A stretch of 64,000 bases of DNA, from positions 186,001-250,000 of the forward strand of contig NZ_JALQEM010000040.1 of the NCBI RefSeq assembly GCF_023630705.1, in the 5' to 3' direction. Every line of letters starts with the position of its first letter. Position 1 is the first letter of the stretch. The stretch is from Caballeronia sp. GAFFF1. GTDB taxonomy: Bacteria > Pseudomonadota > Gammaproteobacteria > Burkholderiales > Burkholderiaceae. A program made the translations under genes and the position numbers. Shown piece by piece: positions 56,130 through 64,000 of this stretch. The notes beneath the pieces are model-generated. The model worked only from the letters and a program-made list of their open reading frames with translations. It did no database searches and was not told where the DNA came from.

Positions 56130-57037
56130 ACGGATAGGTCAGGGCGCGGGCTGAAGGGTCGGCTCAGGCCCCTCGCTCGCGCGGCCGCGTCGGTCGAACG
56201 ATCGACATCCGCTGACGACGCGGACCCTGATCGCAAGGCGCGTCGCGTCGAACGGTCCTCTTCGTGAGATCGTTCGCGACGCGTCGCCGAAGGAAAGCTC
56301 AGTCCGATCAGGAAACCGCCGTGAAACTGCGGCGCGTCGTCAGTCTCATCGTGCCGAATTGGTCGGACGATGTGGTCGTCGCCGTTCAGGCCGAACTCGG
56401 ACCGCACAAGTGCGCAGACGATCTCGTAAGCACCATCGACCGCCTGGAGAATGAACTGCGGGCTCATTTTTCGTCAGCGCGCTGATTTTCTTTGAGCCTG
56501 ATCTGCGGGAGCACGGGCGAGATCCGCTTTAGCGTTCGCAGCCGGGGACGTTGCCCGGCGCTTCCTTCCCCCGTGCAAATGATTGCAGTCGGCGCGACGG
56601 CCGCCACGTGCGGCGAATAGTCGGCATCGCCAAAAAATGCAACTTCCCGACAGTGCACCCGCAGGGGGATCGCACGCACCATCGCTGGCCGCAGCGTGAC
56701 CCCGAATGGGTCGGCTGGCGTCGGCGCCCATCGGCTTCATCGAATCAAGTCTCTGAATCGAAAGCGAAAAACTTCCTTGGCATGGACAGTGCATTGCGAG
56801 TTCCAACTTGTATTCAAGATTGAACTCATGGAAGCACCTGTGGCTGCTATGCCCATCACGGTCCGTTCGCTCGTCGAAGGCGCGGCTTGCTGCGTAATGC
56901 GCCGCGCGCGGCGATACCCGCGCCGCTCGGCATCGGCACGATCACAACGCGACATCACTTCATTCGGCGGCTGGCGCGCGCACCGGCACCGCGTCGCATC
57001 CCCATTCTGACGATTCATTCACACAGGAAGCCACACC
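56130..57037. other. Gene-poor interval upstream of the BMP importer operon
   Basis: About 900 bases. It contains a long imperfect inverted repeat (CGCGTCGCG at 56239-56247 against CGCGACGCG at 56275-56283) and one possible small gene listed separately. The remaining open frames on both strands are short and unlike natural proteins. The promoter of the importer operon should lie in its right part. Confidence 0.4.
56321..56485 (+). CDS. Possible small hypothetical protein, 54 residues
   Basis: From GTG at 56321 the frame reads VKLRRVVSLIVPNWSDDVVV then helical CADDLVSTIDRLENELRAHF. The pattern looks protein-like, but no ribosome site of note precedes it and there is an alternative ATG at 56264 that adds an Arg-rich stretch. 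No family recognised. Confidence 0.3.
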   Translation: MKLRRVVSLIVPNWSDDVVVAVQAELGPHKCADDLVSTIDRLENELRAHFSSAR

Positions 57038-58135
57038 ATGACCAATCGCCGCCAGTTCATCAAAGGCGCGGGCGCGCTCGCGCTCGGCAGCGCCTTGCCG
57101 TTCGATCTCGCATTCGGCGCGAGCAACCTCACCGTCGGCGTGATCTACGTCGGCGCGAAGGGCGATTACGGCTACAACCAGGCGCAGGCGCAGGCCACGG
57201 CGGTCATTCGCAAGATGCCGGGCGTGAAAGTGGTCGAGGAAGAGAACGTTCCCGAGACCGTCGCCGTGCAAAAGACGATGGAAGCGATGATCGAGCAGGA
57301 CGGCGCGACGCTGATCTTCGCGACCTCGTTCGGCTATTTCGATCCGCACGTGCTCAAAATGGCCGCGAAGTATCCAAAGGTCCGGTTTGCGCATTGCGGC
57401 GGCCTGTGGAAGCAGGGCGAGCCGTCGAATATCGCGAGTTACTTCGGCTATATCGATGAGTGCCAGTACCTCAACGGCGTCGTGGCCGGTCACGCGAGCA
57501 AGAGCAAGAAGCTCGGCTTCGTCGCCGCCAAGCCGATTCCGCAAGTGCTGCGCAACATCAACGCGTTCACGCTCGGCGCGCAATCGGTCGATCCGTCGAT
57601 CACGACGCATGTCATCTTCACCGGCGACTGGTCGATGCCGGTCAAGGAAGCCGAAGCCGCCAACAGTCTTATCGATCAGGGATGCGACGTGCTCACCTGC
57701 CACGTCGATGGCCCGAAGGTGGTCATCGAAACGGCGGAGAAGCGCGGCGCGATGAGCTGCGGTTATCACGCGAGCCAGGCCGCGCTTGCCCCGAAGGGTT
57801 ATCTGACCGGAGCGGAATGGGACTGGCAGACGCCGTTCAGGGAAATCGTCACCGATGCGCAGACGGGCAAGCCGCAACCGAACATTCTGCGCGGCGGCCT
57901 CAAGCAAGGCTTCGTGAAGATGTCGCCCTATGGCCCGAAGGTCACGCCGGACGCCAGGACCAACGCCGATGCGATCAAGTCGAAGATGGCGGCGGGCGAA
58001 TACGTCATCTTCAAAGGCCCGTTGAAGGACAACAAGGGCGGCAGCGCCATCGCGTCCGGCACCGCTTACGCGCAGACGGATATCAAGCTGGAGAGCATGA
58101 ACTATCTCGTCTCGGGCGTCGTCGGGCAGATCTGA
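57038..58135 (+). CDS. BMP-family ABC transporter binding protein (AtzT-like)
   Basis: 365 residues with a twin-arginine-type leader (TNRRQFIKGAGALALGSALP). The mature part NLTVGVIYVGAKGDYGYNQA, ATLIFATSFGYFDPHVLKMA, KLGFVAAKPIPQVLRNINAF and GCDVLTCHVDGPKVV is that of BMP/PnrA proteins that bind nucleosides, purines or related N-heterocycles. The operon with a biuret-hydrolase-like enzyme points to a small azine or amide ligand, as for the AtzT protein of cyanurate-degrading Pseudomonas. First gene of an eight-gene direction running out of the window. Confidence 0.88.
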   Translation: MTNRRQFIKGAGALALGSALPFDLAFGASNLTVGVIYVGAKGDYGYNQAQAQATAVIRKMPGVKVVEEENVPETVAVQKTMEAMIEQDGATLIFATSFGYFDPHVLKMAAKYPKVRFAHCGGLWKQGEPSNIASYFGYIDECQYLNGVVAGHASKSKKLGFVAAKPIPQVLRNINAFTLGAQSVDPSITTHVIFTGDWSMPVKEAEAANSLIDQGCDVLTCHVDGPKVVIETAEKRGAMSCGYHASQAALAPKGYLTGAEWDWQTPFREIVTDAQTGKPQPNILRGGLKQGFVKMSPYGPKVTPDARTNADAIKSKMAAGEYVIFKGPLKDNKGGSAIASGTAYAQTDIKLESMNYLVSGVVGQI

Positions 58136-58154
58136 TCGGGTTCGCGGAGCTGAG

Positions 58155-59270
58155 ATGCCATCTTCTTCCTTGTTATCGCGCGCAGCCGTCGGCGCATTGC
58201 CCGCGTTGCCGACGCTGTTCGCGCTCGCCGGCACGCTGGCGCTGTTCTCGTTGTTCCTGCTCGTGCAGGGCCAACCCGCCTACGATGCGCTTCTGCTCAT
58301 CGGGCAGGGCGCGTTCGGCTCGTCATTCGCATGGCAGAGCACGTTATTGCGCGCCGCTCCGTTGATGCTCACGGCCCTGTGCGTCGCGCTGCCCGCGCAG
58401 GTCGGGCTGATCGTGATCGGGGGCGAAGGCGCGCTTGCGCTCGGCGGACTCGCGTCGGCCGTCGTGGCGGCGCACGTGCCCGCCGCGATGCCGTGGTTCG
58501 CCGCCGCCCCGCTGATGGCGCTCGCCGGCATGCTCGCGGGCGGCGCGTGGATCGGCGCGGTCGGCGCGATGCGGCAGTTGCGCGGCGTCAACGAGACCAT
58601 CAGCAGCCTGTTGATGTCCTATATCGCGATTGCCTTGTTCAAGCATCTCGTCGAAGGTCCGTTGCGCGATCCCGCGAGTCTCAACAAACCGTCGACGCCA
58701 CCGGTCCCCGACGCGCTCGCCATCGGTTCGCTGCCCGGCCTCGACGTGCACTGGGGCCTGCTGTGGGGCGCGCTCGCATGCATCGCGGCATGGGTCTTCG
58801 TGCGTCACAGCACCAAGGGCTTCGCGATGCGCGTCGCGGGCGGCAACAACCATGCGGCGAAGCTCGTCGGCCTGCCGGTGAACGGGCTCGCCATCGCCGC
58901 ATGCGCGATGGGCGGCGCAGCGGCGGGGCTCGCCGGCATGTTCGAAGTCGCGGCGGTGCAGGGCAGCGCGAACGCCTCGCTGCTCGCCGGCTATGGCTAT
59001 GCAGGCATCCTCGTCGCGTTCGCCGCGCGCCAGAATCCGCTCGCCATCGTGTTGTGCGCGGTCCTCGTCGGCGGCATCGAGGCGAGTGGGTCGCTCTTGC
59101 AGCGCCGTCTGGGCTTGCCCGACGCCACCACGCTCGTCCTGCAGGGTCTCCTGTTCGCGAACCTGCTCGCGTGGGAGGCGATGGGCGGCCGCCTCGCGGC
59201 ATGGCGCATCCGCTTGCAGGCGATGTCGGCCGCGCGTTCTGCCGCAGGACTGGAGGGCACGCATGTTTGA
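58155..59270 (+). CDS. ABC transporter permease (nucleoside/BMP type)
   Basis: 371 residues, about ten membrane segments. MLTALCVALPAQVGLIVIGG, GGEGALALGGLASAVVAAHV, NETISSLLMSYIAIALFKHL and GGNNHAAKLVGLPVNGLAIA are typical of the larger of the two permeases in BMP-type importers (YufP/NupP). Begins 19 bases after the binding protein stop and overlaps the next permease by eight bases. Confidence 0.9.
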   Translation: MPSSSLLSRAAVGALPALPTLFALAGTLALFSLFLLVQGQPAYDALLLIGQGAFGSSFAWQSTLLRAAPLMLTALCVALPAQVGLIVIGGEGALALGGLASAVVAAHVPAAMPWFAAAPLMALAGMLAGGAWIGAVGAMRQLRGVNETISSLLMSYIAIALFKHLVEGPLRDPASLNKPSTPPVPDALAIGSLPGLDVHWGLLWGALACIAAWVFVRHSTKGFAMRVAGGNNHAAKLVGLPVNGLAIAACAMGGAAAGLAGMFEVAAVQGSANASLLAGYGYAGILVAFAARQNPLAIVLCAVLVGGIEASGSLLQRRLGLPDATTLVLQGLLFANLLAWEAMGGRLAAWRIRLQAMSAARSAAGLEGTHV

Positions 59271-60189
59271 TGCACATTCACCCGTCGCCGTGCTCTTGCT
59301 GTCGCTCTTCGCGGGCGCTATCCGCGTCAGCACGCCGTATCTGTTCGTGAGCATCGGCGAATGCCTGACGGAGAAGGGCGGCCGCGTCAACCTCGGGCTC
59401 GAAGGCATTCTCGTTTCCGGCGCGATGACCGGTTACGCCGCCGCGTACCTCTCCGGTTCGCCCTGGCTCGGCGTGCTCGCCGCCGGGTGCGCCGGGCTGC
59501 TGCTCGGCTGCCTGCACGGTCTCGTGTGCTCGCTGCCGCGCGTGTCGGATATTGCCTTCGGCATTGCGCTGATGCTCGCCGGCACCGGCCTCGCGTTCTA
59601 TCTCGGCAAGCCGTTCATCGAGCCGCAGGCGCCGATGCTGCCGTCGATCGACCTCGGCGCATGGGCGTCGTCGCCGCAGTTGCACAACGCGCTGCATGTG
59701 AATCCGCTGTTCATCGCCGGGGTGCTGCTCGCGTTCGCATTGCAGTGGGGCTTGCGTCACACGCGCTGGGGTCTGGCGCTGCGTCTCGTCGGCGAAAACG
59801 CGGAAAGCGCCCGCGCGATGGGTTATCCGATCACGCGCGTGCGCATTCTCGCGACGACCGCCGGCGGCTTTTTCGCGGGTGTCGGCGGCGCGTATCTGTC
59901 GCTGGTGTATCCCGGCAGCTGGAACGAAGGGCTGTCGAGCGGACAAGGCCTGATGGCCGTCGCGCTCGTCATCTTCGCTCGCTGGCAGCCGTTGCGGTGC
60001 CTGTGGGCCGCGTTGATCTTCGGAGCCGCGGGCGCGCTGGGTCCGGCGCTTCAGGCCATCGGCGTCACGAGCGGCTATTACCTCTTCAACGCCGCGCCCT
60101 ATGTGCTGACGCTCGCGATCATGCTCGTCAACTGCCGGCCGGACCGCACGCTCGCCGGCGCGCCCGGCGAACTCAGCCTCACTCGTTGA
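59263..60189 (+). CDS. ABC transporter permease (nucleoside/BMP type), second subunit
   Basis: 308 residues. STPYLFVSIGECLTEKGGRV, NLGLEGILVSGAMTGYAAAY and RLVGENAESARAMGYPITRV are the pattern of the smaller permease (YufQ/NupQ). ATG at 59263 lies inside the end of the first permease gene (ATGTTTGA overlap). A 12-bp tandem duplication covers its stop codon. Confidence 0.9.
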   Translation: MFDAHSPVAVLLLSLFAGAIRVSTPYLFVSIGECLTEKGGRVNLGLEGILVSGAMTGYAAAYLSGSPWLGVLAAGCAGLLLGCLHGLVCSLPRVSDIAFGIALMLAGTGLAFYLGKPFIEPQAPMLPSIDLGAWASSPQLHNALHVNPLFIAGVLLAFALQWGLRHTRWGLALRLVGENAESARAMGYPITRVRILATTAGGFFAGVGGAYLSLVYPGSWNEGLSSGQGLMAVALVIFARWQPLRCLWAALIFGAAGALGPALQAIGVTSGYYLFNAAPYVLTLAIMLVNCRPDRTLAGAPGELSLTR

Positions 60190-60202
60190 TTCACTCGTTG
60201 AT
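60179..60202 (+). repeat. Tandem 12-bp duplication spanning a stop codon
   Basis: TCACTCGTTGAT occurs twice in direct succession. The first copy holds the last codons and the stop of the second permease gene; the second copy lies in the 32-base gap before the cysteine hydrolase gene. Confidence 0.85.
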
Positions 60203-60221
60203 CCAATCTCGGAGCGAACCC

Positions 60222-60917
60222 ATGACCCGCTTCATCGAAGCACGGCCCTATCCGTGGCCTTACGACGGCAAACTGCTCCCGGAGAACACCGCGCTCGTCA
60301 TCATCGACATGCAGACGGATTTCTGCGGCGTCGGCGGTTATGTCGACAAGATGGGTTACGACCTCTCGATGACGCGCGCGCCCATCGAGCCGATCAGGAA
60401 CGTCCTCACGCTGATGCGCGAGCAGGGCTTCACGATCATTCATACGCGCGAAGGGCATCGGCCGGATCTCTCCGACCTGCCCGCCAACAAGCGATGGAGA
60501 AGCCGCCGCGCGGGAACGCAGGGCGTGGGCATCGGCGATGAAGGACCGTGCGGCAGGATTCTCGTGCGCGGCGAACCGGGCTGGGAAATCATCGACGAAC
60601 TGAAGCCGGCAGATGGCGAGATCGTCATCGACAAGCCGGGCAAAGGCTCGTTTTGCGCCACCGACCTGGAGATGGTGCTGCGCACGCGCGGCATCGTCAA
60701 TCTGGTGCTGACGGGCATCACGACGGACGTCTGCGTCCACACGACGATGCGCGAAGCGAACGACCGCGGCTTCGAGTGCACGATTCTCGCGGACTGCTGC
60801 GGCGCGACCGACCGGGGCAACCACGACGCCGCGCTCAACATGGTGCTGATGCAGGGCGGGGTGTTCGGCACGGTGTCCGATTCGAAGGCGCTGCTCGCCG
60901 CGCTGGGGAGCCCGTGA
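60222..60917 (+). CDS. biuH: Isochorismatase-fold cysteine hydrolase, biuret amidohydrolase-like
   Basis: 231 residues. The catalytic triad of this fold is present: Asp in ALVIIDMQTDFCG, Lys in IVIDKPGKGSFCATDLE, and Cys in TGITTDVCVHTTMREANDRG. The N-terminal FIEARPYPWPYDG and the GHRPDLSDLPANKRWRSRRAGT segment match what I know of biuret hydrolase (BiuH), which converts biuret to allophanate and ammonia. Gene lies between the importer permeases and its ATPase. Other amides such as ureidoacrylate are possible but less like the sequence. Confidence 0.75.
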   Translation: MTRFIEARPYPWPYDGKLLPENTALVIIDMQTDFCGVGGYVDKMGYDLSMTRAPIEPIRNVLTLMREQGFTIIHTREGHRPDLSDLPANKRWRSRRAGTQGVGIGDEGPCGRILVRGEPGWEIIDELKPADGEIVIDKPGKGSFCATDLEMVLRTRGIVNLVLTGITTDVCVHTTMREANDRGFECTILADCCGATDRGNHDAALNMVLMQGGVFGTVSDSKALLAALGSP

Positions 60918-62509
60918 TGAATGCTTCGATCAAGGCGATGGGCGTCGAAGTGCTCGGCGCGACCAAACGCTTCGGCGCCTTTACCGCGCTCGACGGCGTG
61001 ACGCTCAGGGTGCGCGCGGGCACCGTCCATGCGCTGCTCGGCGAGAACGGCGCGGGCAAGAGCACGCTCGTGAAAGGGCTCGTCGGCTATGGCGTGCTCG
61101 ACGACGGCGAGATCATCGCGGATGCGCGGCAGGTCAGGATCGCGTCGCCGCGCGATGCGCAGGCGCTCGGCATCGGCATGGTCTATCAGCACTTCACGCT
61201 GGCGGCGGGCTTGTCGGTGGAAGAGAATCTGCTGCTCGCGCGAGGACGTCTGCCGTGGAAGATCGACTGGGCGAAGGAACGCGCCGCGCTTCAAGCGTTC
61301 ATGCGGTCGATGCCCTTCCGTCTGCCGCTCGACGCCCCTGTCGCCGGTCTCGCCGCAGGCGAAAAGCAGAAGCTCGAAATCCTGAAGCAGCTGTATTTGC
61401 AGCAGCGTTTCCTGATTCTGGACGAACCGACTTCCGTGCTGACGCCGCAGGAAGCCGACGAAGTCCTCGGCCTGATGCGCGATCTCGCCGCGCGCGGCGA
61501 ACTGACGGTGCTGATGATCACGCACAAATTCCGGGAAGTGATGGCCTACGCCGATGACGTCACCGTGCTGCGCAAAGGAAGGCTCGTCGGCACGAGCGCG
61601 GTGGCGGACACGAGCCGCGACCGGCTCGCGGCATGGATGATGGGCGGCGAAGCGCCATCGGACGATCCGGAACTGGCGCAGACGCGCCCTGCACGCAGGC
61701 CTTGTGCGTCGGATGCGCCGGTGCGCCTCGCGTTGCGAAACCTGAGCGTGATCGACGATCGCGGGCATGCGGCCGTGCGCGAAGTCTCGCTCGCGGTGAA
61801 GTCGGGCGAGATCCTCGGCATCGCGGGCGTATCGGGCAACGGACAAAAGGAATTGATCGAGGCGCTCGTCGGCCAGCGGCGCGTCGAGGCGGGCGAGATG
61901 CGCATGCACGGCGAGCCGTATCGCGCGACGCGGGAGGAAATGACGCGGCTGCGCGTGTTCGCGCTGCCCGAGGAACCGTTGCGCAACGCATGCGTCGGGA
62001 ACATGAGCGTTGCCGACAACCTCGCGTTGCGGGACTTCGATCGTCCGCCGATGAAGCGCCACCGCTGGCGGCTCGATCGCCGCGCGATGCGCGAGCGGGC
62101 CGAACGGCTCATCGCCGAATTCAACGTCAGGCCGCCGGTGCCTGCTCGCGCCATCGGCACGCTGTCGGGCGGAAACGTGCAACGCGCGGTGCTCGCGCGC
62201 GAACTCGGACAAGCGGTCGATGTGCTGATCGTCGCGAATCCGGTGTTCGGGCTCGACTTCGCGTCGGTGGCGGACATTCACGCGCGCATCCTCGCCGCAC
62301 GCGATAGCGGCGCGGCGGTGCTGCTCGTCAGCGAAGACCTCGATGAACTGCTGGAACTGGCAGACCGCATCGCGGTGATCGCGGAAGGCCGGCTCGTCCA
62401 TGAAACGGCTGCGAGCGGCGCGGATCGCGTCGCGTTGGGAAGACACATGGCGGGCCACGTCGAAAGCGCCACGCGCGATACGTCCGAGCCGGTCACCGTC
62501 CACGCATAA
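60917..62509 (+). CDS. ABC transporter ATPase with two nucleotide-binding domains (BMP type)
   Basis: 530 residues. NBD1: Walker A GENGAGKST, Q loop MVYQHFTL, a signature of LAAGEKQKLEILKQL, Walker B FLILDEP and ITHKFREV. NBD2: degenerate Walker A GVSGNGQKE, signature LSGGNVQRAVLARELG and Walker B region VLIVANPVFGLDF, with the P-loop changes usual for the second half in nucleoside and sugar importers. The ATG at 60917 shares one base with the upstream stop codon. Powers import with the BMP protein and the two permeases. Confidence 0.9.
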   Translation: MNASIKAMGVEVLGATKRFGAFTALDGVTLRVRAGTVHALLGENGAGKSTLVKGLVGYGVLDDGEIIADARQVRIASPRDAQALGIGMVYQHFTLAAGLSVEENLLLARGRLPWKIDWAKERAALQAFMRSMPFRLPLDAPVAGLAAGEKQKLEILKQLYLQQRFLILDEPTSVLTPQEADEVLGLMRDLAARGELTVLMITHKFREVMAYADDVTVLRKGRLVGTSAVADTSRDRLAAWMMGGEAPSDDPELAQTRPARRPCASDAPVRLALRNLSVIDDRGHAAVREVSLAVKSGEILGIAGVSGNGQKELIEALVGQRRVEAGEMRMHGEPYRATREEMTRLRVFALPEEPLRNACVGNMSVADNLALRDFDRPPMKRHRWRLDRRAMRERAERLIAEFNVRPPVPARAIGTLSGGNVQRAVLARELGQAVDVLIVANPVFGLDFASVADIHARILAARDSGAAVLLVSEDLDELLELADRIAVIAEGRLVHETAASGADRVALGRHMAGHVESATRDTSEPVTVHA

Positions 62510-62527
62510 AGAAAGGAGCAGGAAAGA

Positions 62528-63526
62528 ATGAGTTCGAGCGGTCTCGGTGGGTTGAACAAGTCGCCGCAAGGCATCGTCGTGGGACTCGTGCAGTTGCAGA
62601 ATCCGGATGTGGCGACGCCGGAGCAGCTCGCCGCGCAGACGCGGCGCATCGTGGACATGGTGGGCAAGGCGCGGCGCAACAATCCGGCGATGGATCTCGT
62701 CGTGTTTCCCGAATACATGCTGCACGGCCTGTCGATGAGTACCGACGACGCCATCATGTGCTCGCTCGACGGCCCTGAGGTGGCGGCATTCAAGGCGGCC
62801 TGCGTCGAGCATCGCATCTGGGGATGCTTCTCCATCATGGAGCGCAATCCGGGCGGCAATCCGTATAACAGCGGCATCATCATCGACGATCGGGGCGAGA
62901 TTGCGCTGTACTACCGCAAGATGCATCCCTGGGTGCCGGTCGAGCCGTGGGAGCCGGGCAATGTCGGCGTGCCGGTGTGCATCGGGCCGAAGGGCGCGAA
63001 GCTCTCGCTCATCATCTGTCACGACGGCATGTTTCCGGAGATGGCGCGCGAAGCCGCCTACAAGGGCGCGGAGATCATCCTGCGCACGGCCGGTTATACC
63101 GCGCCGATCCGGCATGCATGGAAGATCACCAATCAGTCGAACGCGTTCCAGAATCTCGCGCAGACCGCGAGCGTGTGTCTCTGCGGCAGCGACGGCACGT
63201 TCGACTCGATGGGCGAGGGCATGTTCTGCGACTTTGACGGCGCGGTGATGGTGGAAGGCAGCCATCGTCCCGACGAAATCATCACCTGCGAAATGCGGCC
63301 CGATCTCGTGCGAGAAGCGCGCATTCACTGGGGCGTCGAGAACAACATCTACCAGTTGGGGCATCGCGGCTATGTGGCCGTGAAGGGCGGCGCGCAGGAT
63401 TGCCCGTACACCTTCATGCAGGACATGGTGCGCGGAGAATATCGCTTGCCGTGGGAAGAGGATGTCGTCGTCAAAGACGGTACGTCGTGCGGGTTCCCGG
63501 CGCCGGAACGCCGCTACGAAGGGTGA
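62528..63526 (+). CDS. amiF: Formamidase-type amidase of the nitrilase superfamily
   Basis: 332 residues. Catalytic Glu in MDLVVFPEYMLHGLS, Lys in ALYYRKMHPWVPVEPWEPG and Cys in SLIICHDGMFPEMAREAAYK, with FSIMERNPGGNPYNSGIII and WGVENNIYQLGHRGYVAV, all like AmiF formamidase (formamide to formate and ammonia) and close to the aliphatic amidase AmiE. AAGGAG precedes the ATG. Eighteen bases after the ATPase gene, so cotranscribed. Fits a nitrogen-release role; a different amide is possible. Confidence 0.85.
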   Translation: MSSSGLGGLNKSPQGIVVGLVQLQNPDVATPEQLAAQTRRIVDMVGKARRNNPAMDLVVFPEYMLHGLSMSTDDAIMCSLDGPEVAAFKAACVEHRIWGCFSIMERNPGGNPYNSGIIIDDRGEIALYYRKMHPWVPVEPWEPGNVGVPVCIGPKGAKLSLIICHDGMFPEMAREAAYKGAEIILRTAGYTAPIRHAWKITNQSNAFQNLAQTASVCLCGSDGTFDSMGEGMFCDFDGAVMVEGSHRPDEIITCEMRPDLVREARIHWGVENNIYQLGHRGYVAVKGGAQDCPYTFMQDMVRGEYRLPWEEDVVVKDGTSCGFPAPERRYEG

Positions 63527-63530
63527 CGCC

Positions 63531-64000
63531 ATGCCGACCATTACGCACGCGCGGCCGTCGCCGTTCACCTTCGAGGCATCGCATACAGCGTTGATCGTCA
63601 TCGACATGCAGCGCGATTTCATCGAACCCGGCGGCTTTGGCGAGAGCCTCGGCAACGATGTGTCGCTGCTCGTGTCGATCGTGCCGACGGTAGCGCGGCT
63701 CATCGATCACGCGCGCAAGGAGCGCTGGCTCGTCGTGCATACGCGCGAGTCGCATGCGCCGGATCTTTCGGACTGTCCCGCAGCGAAGCGGCTGCGCGGC
63801 GCACCGCAGGCGCGCATCGGCGATATGGGGCCGATGGGCCGCATCCTCGTGCGGGGCGAGCCGGGCAACGAGATCGTCGATGAGCTCGCGCCCGTCGCGG
63901 GCGAGCTCGTGATCGACAAGCCGGGCAAAGGCGCTTTCCATGCGACGCGTCTCGGCGAAGAGTTGGCTCAACGCGGCATCACGCATCTGGTCTTCGCGGG
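63531..64000 (+). CDS. Second isochorismatase-fold cysteine hydrolase (3' end outside window)
   Basis: About 157 residues are seen before the window ends; the family has 210-230. It shows the catalytic Asp in ALIVIDMQRDFIEPGGFG, ESHAPDLSDCPAAKRLRG, RILVRGEPGNEIVDELAPVA and the Lys in LVIDKPGKGAFHAT; the Cys motif would come next. It is a clear paralogue of the hydrolase at 60222 but diverged in the substrate region (FIEPGG versus FCGVGG), so the two likely act on different amides. Four bases after the amidase stop. Confidence 0.85.
   Translation, partial: MPTITHARPSPFTFEASHTALIVIDMQRDFIEPGGFGESLGNDVSLLVSIVPTVARLIDHARKERWLVVHTRESHAPDLSDCPAAKRLRGAPQARIGDMGPMGRILVRGEPGNEIVDELAPVAGELVIDKPGKGAFHATRLGEELAQRGITHLVFA

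Noticed and set aside
56551..56823. 90-codon plus-strand frame before the BMP operon
   Set aside because: Arg/Ser-rich, no ribosome site, no family, and overlapped by an equally poor minus-strand frame.
60440..63703. Open frame of over 1000 codons on the minus strand
   Set aside because: It lies fully antisense to the cysteine hydrolase, ABC ATPase and amidase genes, is dominated by Arg, His and Ala, and has no recognisable domain; it is a by-product of GC-rich codon use.

Overview
The window reads as chromosomal DNA of a beta-proteobacterium of the Burkholderiaceae, most like Paraburkholderia or Caballeronia. This rests on the high GC content, the density of LysR-type regulators next to small catabolic gene sets, and the mix of ABC transporters, MFS carriers and aromatic or sulfonate metabolism genes. 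That assignment is inference. I see no rRNA, tRNA, insertion sequence, integrase, CRISPR array or phage gene. The window starts inside a LysR gene and ends inside a cysteine hydrolase gene.

Left part (1-16.4 kb): a LysR fragment, a succinyl-CoA:acetate CoA-transferase-like enzyme, a FUSC-type aromatic acid efflux protein divergent from a LysR gene, and an AraC regulator divergent from a DUF1479 / sugar-binding protein / aldo-keto reductase set. Then come a thioredoxin-reductase-like flavoprotein, an MFS anion:cation symporter behind GntR-type operator palindromes, and a LysR gene divergent from a quinone oxidoreductase and a small ABM monooxygenase.

Middle-left (16.7-25.7 kb): a histidine kinase and an NtrC-type regulator (16 bp overlap) are followed by a near-perfect sigma-54 promoter. 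It drives six tightly packed genes: two proteins built from the same OB-like repeat, a calcineurin-type phosphoesterase, an MFS carrier, an ArsB-type permease and a small DMT protein. This is the best candidate for an undescribed system. A hybrid histidine kinase lies convergent to it, and between that kinase and an intradiol dioxygenase-like gene a strongly structured minus-strand RNA with a classical terminator appears to be encoded.

Middle-right (28-43 kb): a yellow/royal-jelly-type beta-propeller protein, two zinc alcohol dehydrogenases (one a glutathione-independent formaldehyde dehydrogenase) with an SRPBCC protein, a gene-poor stretch, tauABC divergent from a flavin-dependent monooxygenase, and a dmlR/dmlA-like pair. 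A small receiver-like protein and an orphan terminator follow.

Right part (43-64 kb): a PPOX-fold protein and a bacteriophytochrome kinase; a porin / PstS-like / GGDEF-EAL operon; a SulP transporter with a beta-carbonic anhydrase; a chemoreceptor; and a decayed sugar-use locus where a GH35 remnant and a truncated sugar-binding protein meet head to head. The window ends in an operon of a BMP-family ABC importer interleaved with two biuret-hydrolase-like cysteine hydrolases and a formamidase, which looks like a nitrogen-scavenging unit for small amide or azine compounds.
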